From JAHELQ01 sp965603365 (lineage in GTDB: Bacteria; Acidobacteriota; Aminicenantia; UBA2199), in the NCBI GenBank assembly GCA_965603365.1, contig CBFDCR010000064.1:1-29550 (forward strand): DNA of 29,550 nucleotides, in the 5' to 3' direction. This document shows positions 16,771-23,523 of this stretch, one piece after another. A model generated the notes under the pieces. It saw only the letters and a list, made by a program, of their open reading frames with translations. It was not told the origin of the DNA and did no database searches. The number at the start of each line of letters is the position of its first letter. Within the stretch, counting starts at the first letter, position 1. The position numbers and the translations under genes are program-made.

Positions 16771-16854
16771 CGTAATAGGAACACTTTGGTGCGTAGTACG
16801 AACACTTTTTGGCGTAGTAGGAACATTTTTGGGCGCAGTAGGAACTATTTAGCT
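16771..16854. repeat. Four tandem 21-bp repeats
   Basis: Units begin at 16771, 16792, 16813 and 16834 and follow the pattern CGTAGTAGGAACACTTTTTGG with a few changes per copy. The array fills the gap between the convergent toxin gene and pyrF and ends 2 bases from the pyrF stop. There are no spacers, so it is not CRISPR. The 21-bp period equals two helical turns, and also seven codons: read on the minus strand it would give repeated KCSYYA. No protein is supported there, because no start or ribosome binding site serves that frame. Confidence 0.85.
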
Positions 16855-16856
16855 TC

Positions 16857-17558
16857 TTAGGTGTCGGGCTGGGGCAGAGTGATCTCTTCGAGGATGAGGC
16901 TGAAGGCTCTGGCCGGGTCCGGGTGCTGGCTGATGGGGCGGCCGATGACCAGGTAGTCGGCACCCGCGGCGATCGCCCGGCGGGGGGTAAAGATCCGTTT
17001 TTGGTCGCCTTTGGCCGACCAGGCGGGGCGGATGCCGGGGGTGACCAGGAGAAGGTCGCGGCCAAAACGTTTCCGGATCGGTTCGATCTCTAAGGGAGAA
17101 CAGACCACGGCCCGGATGCCGCTGCCGATACCCAATTTGCAGAGCCGCAGCACCGCCTCGGCAGTGGAGAGGGAGCTACCGGTCTGGGCAAGGTCGGTGT
17201 CCGACAGGCTGGTTAAGACCGTGACCCCTAAAATAGTGAGATCCGGTTTGTCACTGGCCGCCTCGACTGCCCGGCGGATCATCTCGGCACCGCCGGAGAG
17301 ATGGATGGTGAGGAAATGGGGGGAATAGCGCAAGGCGGAACGGACCGCGCCGTAGACGGTGTTGGGGATGTCCTTAAATTTGAGATCCAAGAACAGTTTT
17401 TTGTGCTGTGCTTGTAGGTGGCCAATCAAAGGCTCGCCGAACTTCAGGAAGGCCTGGAGACCGACCTTGAAGAAAACAGCCTCCGGCAGTTGGCCCACCA
17501 GACCGACGGCCTCGTCGTAACGATCAAAATCCAGGGCGGTAATGATGTTATCCTTCAT
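16857..17558 (-). CDS. pyrF: Orotidine 5'-phosphate decarboxylase
   Basis: The 233-residue product catalyses the last step of UMP synthesis, OMP to UMP plus CO2. ITALDFD (6-12) starts the barrel, and FLDLKFKDIPNTV carries the catalytic Asp58, Lys60 and Asp63 array. VTPGIRP and the phosphate-binding ADYLVIGRPI segment near the C terminus complete the signature. The length is typical of the short bacterial form. It starts 3 bp after pyrD, and its ribosome binding site GGAGG lies within the last pyrD codons, so the two are coupled. It is the last gene of pyrK-pyrD-pyrF. Confidence 0.95.
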   Translation of the reverse strand: MKDNIITALDFDRYDEAVGLVGQLPEAVFFKVGLQAFLKFGEPLIGHLQAQHKKLFLDLKFKDIPNTVYGAVRSALRYSPHFLTIHLSGGAEMIRRAVEAASDKPDLTILGVTVLTSLSDTDLAQTGSSLSTAEAVLRLCKLGIGSGIRAVVCSPLEIEPIRKRFGRDLLLVTPGIRPAWSAKGDQKRIFTPRRAIAAGADYLVIGRPISQHPDPARAFSLILEEITLPQPDT

Positions 17559-17561
17559 CCT

Positions 17562-18479
17562 TTAAACCTCCAGTTTTCCCTTTATTTCATATAGATCCTG
17601 GATATTCAATTCTGTCATGACCTGCCTTATCTCTTCGATGATACGCAGGCAGGCACAGGGTTCCACCATATTGACGGTGCCCACCTGGACCGCCGACGCG
17701 CCCACCAGCATGTACTCCAGCACGTCCCGGCCGCTGGTGATGCCGCCGATACCGATCACCGGGATCTGTACACTCTGGACCACCTGCCAGATCAGCTTGA
17801 GGGCCAGGGGCTTGATGGCCGGGCCGGACAGCCCGGCAAAGATGTTCTTGAAGACCGGCGCCCGTCTGTCGAGGTCTACTGCCAGGCCCAAAAACGTATT
17901 GACCAGCGACAGGGCATCGGCCCCGGCCTCCTGGGCGGCCAGCGCCACCGAGGCGATGTCTGCCGCATTGGGGGAGAGCTTGACAATCAACGGCTTCCGG
18001 GTATTCTGTTTGATCAACTGCACCAGGCTGAAGGTGTGGCGGTCATCCTGGGCCGGGCATTTACCGCCCTGCCGGACATTGGGACAGGAGATGTTGAGTT
18101 CCAGCATGGCCACCTCCGGCATGGTGTCGAAGATCTGGGCCACCTCCAGGTACTCTTCATCCTCCTCGCCGCAGACATTGACAATAATGGGCGTAGAAGT
18201 GGCCTTACGCACCCGCCTGATAATATTTTGAAGTTCCACGGCACCGGGCCCGGCCAGGCCGATGGAGTTGAGCAGCCCCGAAGCGGTCTCGTGGATGCGG
18301 GGCGGCGGGTTACCGGTCCGGGGATTTTTATAGATGCCCTTTAACACCAGTGCCCCCAGCAGGTCCAGGTCGAAAAACTCCAGGAACTCTTCGCCGTAGC
18401 CGAAGGTGCCGGACGCGGGGATCACCGGGTTTTTTAAGCGGATAAACTTGAGGTCTGCGCTGAGGTCTAGGTCGGCCAT
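17562..18479 (-). CDS. pyrD: Dihydroorotate dehydrogenase, class 1B catalytic subunit
   Basis: The 305-residue flavoprotein oxidises dihydroorotate to orotate. It is class 1B: the catalytic base is Cys132 in LELNISCPNVRQGG, and the PyrK electron-transfer subunit is encoded just upstream. KNPVIPASGTFGYG near the N terminus, NSIGLAGPG (71-79) and the FMN-phosphate motif IPVIGIGGITSGRDVLEYM are conserved. The start overlaps the pyrK end by 13 bp, and a GGAGGAG ribosome binding site lies in the pyrK coding end. The PyrD-PyrK complex should pass electrons to NAD+, which suits an anaerobe. Confidence 0.95.
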   Translation of the reverse strand: MADLDLSADLKFIRLKNPVIPASGTFGYGEEFLEFFDLDLLGALVLKGIYKNPRTGNPPPRIHETASGLLNSIGLAGPGAVELQNIIRRVRKATSTPIIVNVCGEEDEEYLEVAQIFDTMPEVAMLELNISCPNVRQGGKCPAQDDRHTFSLVQLIKQNTRKPLIVKLSPNAADIASVALAAQEAGADALSLVNTFLGLAVDLDRRAPVFKNIFAGLSGPAIKPLALKLIWQVVQSVQIPVIGIGGITSGRDVLEYMLVGASAVQVGTVNMVEPCACLRIIEEIRQVMTELNIQDLYEIKGKLEV

Positions 18480-19237
18480 GCCATCTCCTCCATCTTGAAG
18501 ACCGGCCCGTCCTGGCAGACCTTTTTGTAGGAACCGTCGGCGGCCTGGACCACACAGGAGTGGCAGATGCCGAAGCCGCAGCCCATCAACGCCTCCATGG
18601 AGACATAGTTGTCGGTGTTGCCGCTGCCGATCTCTTTATGAAGGGCCCGAAACATGGCCTCCGGCCCGCAGGAAATAGTAACGTTAATATCGTGGGTTTC
18701 AATAATTTCTTTAATATCGGCAGTGATCAAGCCCCGCTTGCCGGTGCTGCCGTCGTCGGTGTACAGGAAAATCTCCTTTAACGGCAGCGAATCGATCTCC
18801 TCTATTAAGTTAAGATCATCCTTTGATCCGGCCCCATAAATCAAAAATACGACATTATCTCCGGTATAATCCCGGGCCGCATAATAGAGGGGGGCGATGC
18901 CCCGGCCCCCGGCCAACAGCAGGATATTCTTCCCCCGTAATTCGGGGAACGTATTCCCCAATGGGCCGATCAGGTGGGCGGTATCGTTCTCTTTGAGTCT
19001 GGAAATGAGCCGGGTGCCCTTGCCCACCACCTGGTAGTAGATCCAGACATGGGGGGGGACGGCATTCAATATGCCGAAGGGCCGCTTCAGCAATGGATCG
19101 GTGGTAAAAGAGGCGGCCAGCATGATAAAGTTTCCCGGCCCGGCCTGCCTGGCCACATAATCGGCCTCGAGCTTCATCAGGTAATAATCGCCGCCCAGTT
19201 TACGGTTTTTCACAATGGTGCACTTCTCTTCTCTCAT
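18467..19237 (-). CDS. pyrK: Dihydroorotate dehydrogenase electron-transfer subunit
   Basis: The 256-residue product is the iron-sulfur flavoprotein partner of class 1B PyrD. FAD binding uses RPFGI (52-56) and NAD binding LLAGGRGIAPLYYA (107-120). The C-terminal 2Fe-2S site is Cys220, Cys225, Cys228 and Cys241 (CGFGICHSC then a final Cys). An in-frame extension reaches 19438 but lacks family similarity and runs into the divergent promoter region. I therefore chose the ATG at 19237, where MREEKCTIVKNRKL starts as usual. No ribosome binding site precedes it, and a possible -10 element lies only 6 bases upstream, so the message may be leaderless. Confidence 0.93.
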   Translation of the reverse strand: MREEKCTIVKNRKLGGDYYLMKLEADYVARQAGPGNFIMLAASFTTDPLLKRPFGILNAVPPHVWIYYQVVGKGTRLISRLKENDTAHLIGPLGNTFPELRGKNILLLAGGRGIAPLYYAARDYTGDNVVFLIYGAGSKDDLNLIEEIDSLPLKEIFLYTDDGSTGKRGLITADIKEIIETHDINVTISCGPEAMFRALHKEIGSGNTDNYVSMEALMGCGFGICHSCVVQAADGSYKKVCQDGPVFKMEEMAWPT

Positions 19238-19243
19238 GCCGCC

Positions 19244-19272
19244 ATTATGCCATGTATTAAAATCCAAGTAAA
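19244..19272 (-). promoter_or_regulatory. Candidate promoter of pyrKDF, possibly leaderless
   Basis: On the minus strand TTTACT (19272-19267), 17 bp and CATAAT (19249-19244) precede the pyrK ATG by 6 bases. The expected start would fall at or next to the A of the ATG. Confidence 0.4.
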
Positions 19273-19297
19273 GGCAAAAACGGCTCCTTTTTAGGAG

Positions 19298-19325
19298 TTG
19301 ACTATTTATACCTGTGAGGTATAAT
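19298..19325 (+). promoter_or_regulatory. Promoter of the Fe-S/winged-helix protein
   Basis: TTGACT (19298-19303) and a perfect TATAAT (19320-19325) are separated by 16 bp. Two palindromic operators overlap the spacer and the -10, so the promoter is probably repressed when they are occupied. Confidence 0.7.
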
Positions 19326-19338
19326 ACCTGTGAGGTAT
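19308..19338 (+). promoter_or_regulatory. Two identical palindromic operators
   Basis: ATACCTGTGAGGTAT occurs at 19308-19322 and again at 19324-19338. Each copy is an inverted repeat (ATACCT and AGGTAT around GTG), and the copies are 16 bp apart. One covers the spacer and part of the -10 of the plus-strand promoter and the other lies just downstream, as expected for a repressor bound as two dimers. The regulator is unknown. The winged-helix-like N terminus of the protein encoded at 19406 is one candidate. Confidence 0.75.
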
Positions 19339-19405
19339 ATATAAATTTTTTAATGAAAAAAAGAGATATTTCTTTTACAATAGTGGGATGGCACATAGGT
19401 GAAAT

Positions 19406-20479
19406 ATGGATAAAGTGTATAAGCAACTGGCCCGGCATCTGGATGAGATTCCCAACGGCTTTCCGGCCACCGAGAGCGGGGTGGAATTAAAATTACTGGC
19501 CAAACTCTTCAGCCCCGAAGAGGCCGAATTGGCCTGCCGCCTGAGCCTGGAGCCGCAAGCGGCCAACACCATTGCCGGGCAGACGGGCAGAGACGAGCGG
19601 CAGACCTTTGTGGCTCTGAAGGGCATGGTCAGGAAGGGGCTGATCGAGGCCGAGCGGGGAGATGGGAGCCTCTCATTTAAATTGATCCCCTTTATCGTGG
19701 GCTTTTACGAACACCAGAACGCCCGGATCGACGAGGCGTTTGCCCGGTTGTTTGAAGACTATTACCATGAGGCTCTCCATAAGATGATGACCATGAAACC
19801 CTCGGTTCACCGGGTCATCCCGGTGGAGAAGAGCATCCCCTTCAATATCGAGGTCATGCCCTATGAACGGGCCTCCGTTTATATTGAAAATGCAAAAGCC
19901 TGGGGGGTGCTCAACTGCATCTGCCGGGTGCAGAGACGTCTCATCGGCAAGGGCTGTGACCATTCGCTGGAAAATTGCCTGGTGTTCTCCTCCCGTGCCG
20001 GCGCCTTTGACCGTACCGAGGCAATCCGGGCCATCGGCAAAGAAGAAGCCCTGGATATCCTGACCCAGACGGACAAAGAGGGGTTGGTGCACTCCACCAG
20101 CAATGTGCAGCAAGGGGTAACCTATATCTGCAACTGCTGCATCTGCTGCTGCGGGGTGATGCGGGGGGTGGCGGAATTCGGTAGTTTGAACGCCATCGCC
20201 CGCTCCGATTTCCTGGCTGCGGTGGATGAAGATGCCTGCATCGGCTGCGGAATCTGCGTGGATCGCTGTCAATTTAAGGCCATCACCATCGACGACGGGA
20301 TTGCCGCCATCGATAAGGCCCGCTGCTTCGGCTGCGGGTTGTGTGTCACCGCCTGTGCCGACGAGGCCCTTCAGCTAACACAAAAAACGGCCGCAGAAAC
20401 GGAACCGCCTCCTCTCAACGAATCCGAGTGGCGAAAACAACGGGCTAAAGCCCGCAAGCGGGGCAAATCCTCTAGTTGA
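19406..20479 (+). CDS. Winged-helix-like, Cys-cluster and 2[4Fe-4S] ferredoxin protein
   Basis: The 357-residue product has three parts. Residues about 25-95 resemble a winged-helix domain (ELACRLSLEPQAANTIAGQT then TFVALKGMVRKGLIEAER). Residues 165-260 hold conserved-looking cysteines: Cys171 and Cys173 (NCICR), Cys184 and Cys191, and the dense YICNCCICCCG (240-250). Residues 270-325 are a standard ferredoxin pair, with Cys278, 281, 284, 288 and Cys307, 310, 313, 317. The tail is basic. Proteins of this layout occur in anaerobes, often annotated only as 4Fe-4S binding proteins, and I know no proven function. Redox sensing with DNA binding is a reasonable inference because the promoter carries paired palindromic operators. 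A weak AGGTGA lies just before the start. ppnP follows after 55 bp. Confidence 0.75.
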   Translation: MDKVYKQLARHLDEIPNGFPATESGVELKLLAKLFSPEEAELACRLSLEPQAANTIAGQTGRDERQTFVALKGMVRKGLIEAERGDGSLSFKLIPFIVGFYEHQNARIDEAFARLFEDYYHEALHKMMTMKPSVHRVIPVEKSIPFNIEVMPYERASVYIENAKAWGVLNCICRVQRRLIGKGCDHSLENCLVFSSRAGAFDRTEAIRAIGKEEALDILTQTDKEGLVHSTSNVQQGVTYICNCCICCCGVMRGVAEFGSLNAIARSDFLAAVDEDACIGCGICVDRCQFKAITIDDGIAAIDKARCFGCGLCVTACADEALQLTQKTAAETEPPPLNESEWRKQRAKARKRGKSSS

Positions 20480-20534
20480 GATAATGTATTTTTATACTGA
20501 AATTCATGATGCTCTTTAGAGCAGGAGGAGGAAT

Positions 20535-20816
20535 ATGATTGAAGAAAAGGAATATTTCAGCGGTAAAGTGAAAACATTAAGTAGTGAGATTAAAGGGCAG
20601 CGTTTTACTGTAGGCATTATGGAGCCGGGGGATTTTACCTTTGGCACCAGTTCGATGCAGATCATCGAGGTAATTTTTGGGGAGATGGAGGTGGGTCTCC
20701 CGGACGGCAGTATAAAGACCTACGGGCGCGGGGAGACCTTCACCGTAGAGTCGGAAAAAGATTACAATGTGACGGTAGAAGGAGAACCTGCGGCATATCT
20801 TTGCCTCTATAAATAA
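20535..20816 (+). CDS. ppnP: Pyrimidine/purine nucleoside phosphorylase
   Basis: The 93-residue single-domain cupin closely matches PpnP (YaiE, formerly DUF1255). It shares EYFSGKVK at the N terminus, GIMEPGDFTFGTSSMQ, the GEMEVGLPDG turn, YGRGETFTV and the ending PAAYLCLYK, where E. coli has PTSYLCRYL. The enzyme phosphorolyses several nucleosides to base and ribose 1-phosphate, so it acts in nucleoside salvage. A strong ribosome binding site AGGAGGAGG lies just before the ATG. It may be co-transcribed with the Fe-S protein upstream. It ends 27 bp from the convergent dnaK stop, and no terminator hairpin was seen there. Confidence 0.92.
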   Translation: MIEEKEYFSGKVKTLSSEIKGQRFTVGIMEPGDFTFGTSSMQIIEVIFGEMEVGLPDGSIKTYGRGETFTVESEKDYNVTVEGEPAAYLCLYK

Positions 20817-20843
20817 TATTGAAAATTTGTGTCGGTGTTAGTT

Positions 20844-22739
20844 TTAGTCGACCATATTCCGCATCGGGCGGGTATCGTCTTTCTTATCAATGGGCCGGGT
20901 GTCTGCCTTTCTGGGGTGTTTCTTCCGTACCTCCGGATTTACCTGGTCCGTCTGAACGACGGTTTCCAGCCCCCTGTTCATGGCGGATAATTCTTTTAAT
21001 ATATTCTCCAGTTCTTCTTTATTTTCCTTATCAATAATTGATTGGGTTTTATTCACCAGTATCATAGATTCGGCCTTTAACTCCTCATCCGAATGGATCG
21101 CCGGGTTCTCGATGTACTTATCCAACTGGTACAATTCGTTTAATACCCTGGTTTTTAGATTAATGAGGTCTTTCTTCTTTAAATCCGCTTCCTTAAATTT
21201 TTCTGCACTCTTCTTGATCGCCTTGATATCATCTTCCGATAATAGCCCCGATTGGGAGGCCACAATTTCCTTTTTGCTTTTGGTTGATAGATCGATGGCA
21301 CTGACCGTCAGGATACCGTTGATATTGATGTTGAAAGTTACCTCGATCCTGGGGACCCCCCGAGGGGCCTTGCGAATTGATTTTAAGGTGAATTTCCCCA
21401 ACAGTTTGTTTTCCTCTGCGATTTCCCGTTCCCCCTGGTAAATATTAATTTCCACCTCCTCCTGGTTGTCCTCGACAGTGGAAAAGACCAGGCTGCGGCT
21501 GGTGGGGATGGTGGTATTGGCCTCAATGACCCTGGTAAAAGAGCCGCCAAAGGTTTTGACTCCCAGGGCGAGGGGGGTGACATCCAGCAATAAGATGTCC
21601 TTGCTTTCGCCTTTGATGATCGTACCCTGGATGGCGGCGCCCATGGCTACGATTTCGTCGGGATTGACTCTCTTGTTGGGCTCTCGGTTGAAAAAGGCCT
21701 TGACCCTCTTCTGCACCAGGGGGATGCGGGTCGAGCCGCCTACCAGCAAGACATCGTCTATCATATCTACAGTCAGTCCGGCTTTTTTGAGACACCGGGC
21801 ACAAATTTCGATAGTCCGTTCCACCTTCTCCCGGATCAACTTCTCAAATTCATTACGAGTAATATACTTCAGGAAGTGAATGGGACCGTCATCGGAATCC
21901 GCGATGAAGGGCAGATTGATCTCGCAGGCATCCAGGCTGGAGATCTCTTTTTTGGCTGCTTCGGCAGCATCTCTGATCCTCTGGATGGCCATTTTATTGT
22001 CGGTCAGGTCAATATTGTACTGGTCCTTAATTTCTTCCAATAAAAGATCTGAGAGCAATATGTCGAGATCGTTACCCCCCAAACCGGAATCCCCGGCGGT
22101 GGCCACTACTTTGATGATCTCCTGGTCCACTTCCAATAGGGAAAGGTCGAACGTACCCCCGCCGAAATCGTATACCGCTATCTTCTGCTTTTTCTGCAGG
22201 TCAAGAGAAAAAGCCAATGAAGCGGCAGTCGGCTCGTTGATAATCCTCAAGACTTTAAGGCCGGCGATTTCTCCGGAATCTTTGGTGGCCTGCCGCTGTG
22301 AATCGTTAAAGTAGGCGGGAACCGTTATGATGGCCCCTTCTATTGTGGTATTCAAAAAAAGCTCTGCCGACTCTTTCAACTTTTGCAGGATCATGGCGGA
22401 TAGTTCTTCGGGGGAAAACAGCATATTCTGGATCTTGATCCTGAGAGTGTCATCATCGCCTTCGACGATTTCGTAACCGTATAGATGCCGGTATGGTTCG
22501 ATCTCGGAAAACCTCTTTCCCATCAGCCGTTTCATAGAGTAGATGGTATTTTGAGGGTTGGTGATGAGCTGACTCTTGGCCGGGTTACCCACAAGCCGTT
22601 CACCGTCTTTGGTGAAGGCTACCACAGAAGGCAGGAGTCGATCGCCTTCGTGGGATAATATAATGGTAGGCGTCTTCGTCTCATACACCGAAACCACCGA
22701 GTTGGTGGTACCCAAATCAATACCTATTACCTTTCCCAT
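20844..22739 (-). CDS. dnaK: Hsp70 chaperone DnaK
   Basis: The 631-residue product is a full-length Hsp70. ATPase-domain motifs are GIDLGTTNSVVSV (5-17), VPAYFNDSQRQATKDSGEIAG, INEPTAASLAF, VYDFGGGTFDLSLLEV and VLLVGGSTRIPLVQ. The substrate-binding domain follows the DVTPLALGVKTFGG linker region. The lid is helical, and the tail is basic and unusual, ending with a TRP repeat (DTRPI, DDTRPM) rather than the usual acidic EEVD-like end. No grpE or dnaJ is adjacent, so this may be a stand-alone or second DnaK. The promoter lies almost at the start codon and no ribosome binding site is visible. Confidence 0.93.
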   Translation of the reverse strand: MGKVIGIDLGTTNSVVSVYETKTPTIILSHEGDRLLPSVVAFTKDGERLVGNPAKSQLITNPQNTIYSMKRLMGKRFSEIEPYRHLYGYEIVEGDDDTLRIKIQNMLFSPEELSAMILQKLKESAELFLNTTIEGAIITVPAYFNDSQRQATKDSGEIAGLKVLRIINEPTAASLAFSLDLQKKQKIAVYDFGGGTFDLSLLEVDQEIIKVVATAGDSGLGGNDLDILLSDLLLEEIKDQYNIDLTDNKMAIQRIRDAAEAAKKEISSLDACEINLPFIADSDDGPIHFLKYITRNEFEKLIREKVERTIEICARCLKKAGLTVDMIDDVLLVGGSTRIPLVQKRVKAFFNREPNKRVNPDEIVAMGAAIQGTIIKGESKDILLLDVTPLALGVKTFGGSFTRVIEANTTIPTSRSLVFSTVEDNQEEVEINIYQGEREIAEENKLLGKFTLKSIRKAPRGVPRIEVTFNININGILTVSAIDLSTKSKKEIVASQSGLLSEDDIKAIKKSAEKFKEADLKKKDLINLKTRVLNELYQLDKYIENPAIHSDEELKAESMILVNKTQSIIDKENKEELENILKELSAMNRGLETVVQTDQVNPEVRKKHPRKADTRPIDKKDDTRPMRNMVD

Positions 22740-22748
22740 AGTCTCACT

Positions 22749-22777
22749 TTTGTATCATAAAAAGAGGCAAAAGTCAA
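22749..22777 (-). promoter_or_regulatory. Candidate promoter of dnaK
   Basis: On the minus strand TTGACT (22777-22772), 17 bp and TACAAA (22754-22749) precede the dnaK ATG by 9 bases. The predicted transcript has a leader of only about 3-4 nt. No CIRCE-type inverted repeat was found. Confidence 0.45.
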
Positions 22778-22812
22778 CCAAAATCAAAAGTAATCATGTG
22801 TACCGTCTACCT

Positions 22813-22942
22813 TTTCGTAAATTGTTAAATTTACATATAATTTGCGCAAAGCCGGTTTTTATGGTAAATTTATGAATGACTGTAATAATATTCAAGGTTT
22901 TTTTCTTTCGACTTTTCGTTTATAAATGTGAGTCAAAAAGTC
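22813..22942 (+). promoter_or_regulatory. AT-rich control region upstream of nuoE
   Basis: The 266-bp gap between dnaK and nuoE has no gene. It contains a perfect TATAAT (22836-22841) with a poor -35, and an alternative pair TTGCGC (22842-22847) and TAAATT (22865-22870) spaced 17 bp. Two inverted repeats are visible: TAAATT/AATTTA (22818-22823 and 22828-22833), and GACTTTT/AAAAGTC (22910-22916 and 22936-22942). They may bind a regulator of the redox operon, but no known operator consensus is matched well. Confidence 0.35.
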
Positions 22943-23005
22943 ATATATTCATAACCCCTACAGCAGGTATCGATCTCTATACAAAAGCATAAGAAGGAGC
23001 ATCCC

Positions 23006-23503
23006 ATGACCGAAAATATACCCGGAGTCTCTGAAGAAGCCATCAGTCAATTCAGGTCAGAGTTATCGGCCAGGAGTAAGCAGAAGGGGGCGTTGATTCT
23101 CCTGCTGCAGTCTGCCCAGGAGACCTTTGGTTACATCCCCGAAAGGGTGATTTATGAAATCAGTGAAATGACCGAAATCCCGGCAGCCGATATCTACGGG
23201 GTCATTACATTTTATGCTCAATTCCGGTTGAAACCCATGGGCAAGCATGTAATCCGGATTTGTGAAGGCACTGCCTGTCACGTGAACGGGGCCAGGGGCA
23301 TCTTACAAACGCTGCAGGATGAACTCTCCATCGGGGTGGGGGATACCACCGAAGACGGCTTGTTTACCCTGCTGTCGGTGGCCTGCCTGGGATGCTGCTC
23401 CCTGTCGCCGGTCATCATGATTGACGGCGAAACCTACGGCAGCCTCACCGCGGACAGGACCCGGAAAATCATCAAAAAGTACCGCAGCGGTCACACCAAT
23501 TGA
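23006..23503 (+). CDS. nuoE: NuoE-like [2Fe-2S] subunit (NADH dehydrogenase 24-kDa type)
   Basis: The 165-residue product has the thioredoxin-like 2Fe-2S fold of NuoE and HydC proteins. Ligands are Cys86, Cys91 (CEGTAC), Cys127 and Cys131 (CLGCC). The N-terminal helical part with LILLLQSAQETFGYIPERV and the VITFYAQFRL segment are typical. AAGGAG precedes the ATG. It is the first of three co-directional genes encoding a soluble NAD(P)H-handling module, where it would work with the NuoF-like FMN subunit. No membrane subunits of complex I are in the window, so a cytoplasmic enzyme is more likely than complex I. Confidence 0.92.
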   Translation: MTENIPGVSEEAISQFRSELSARSKQKGALILLLQSAQETFGYIPERVIYEISEMTEIPAADIYGVITFYAQFRLKPMGKHVIRICEGTACHVNGARGILQTLQDELSIGVGDTTEDGLFTLLSVACLGCCSLSPVIMIDGETYGSLTADRTRKIIKKYRSGHTN

Positions 23504-23523
23504 GGGGTTAAGGAGAAAATACC

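Noticed and set aside
16771..16854. CRISPR array
   Set aside because: Units are 21 bp, directly abutting with no spacers, and no cas gene is present.
16697..17065. Minus-strand frame with repeated KCSYYA
   Set aside because: It is a shadow over the pyrF 3' end and the 21-bp repeats. The pyrF frame is clearly the coding one and no start signal serves the other frame.
19238..19438. Extended start for PyrK
   Set aside because: The added residues do not look like PyrK and cover the divergent promoter and operator pair.
20511..20522. Short palindrome GCTCTTTAGAGC before ppnP
   Set aside because: The stem is only four to five pairs and may be chance. No regulator site is recognised.
22813..22842. 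Rex-type NADH-sensing operator upstream of nuoE
   Set aside because: TTGTTAAATTT resembles one half-site but the second half does not match TTAACAA well enough.
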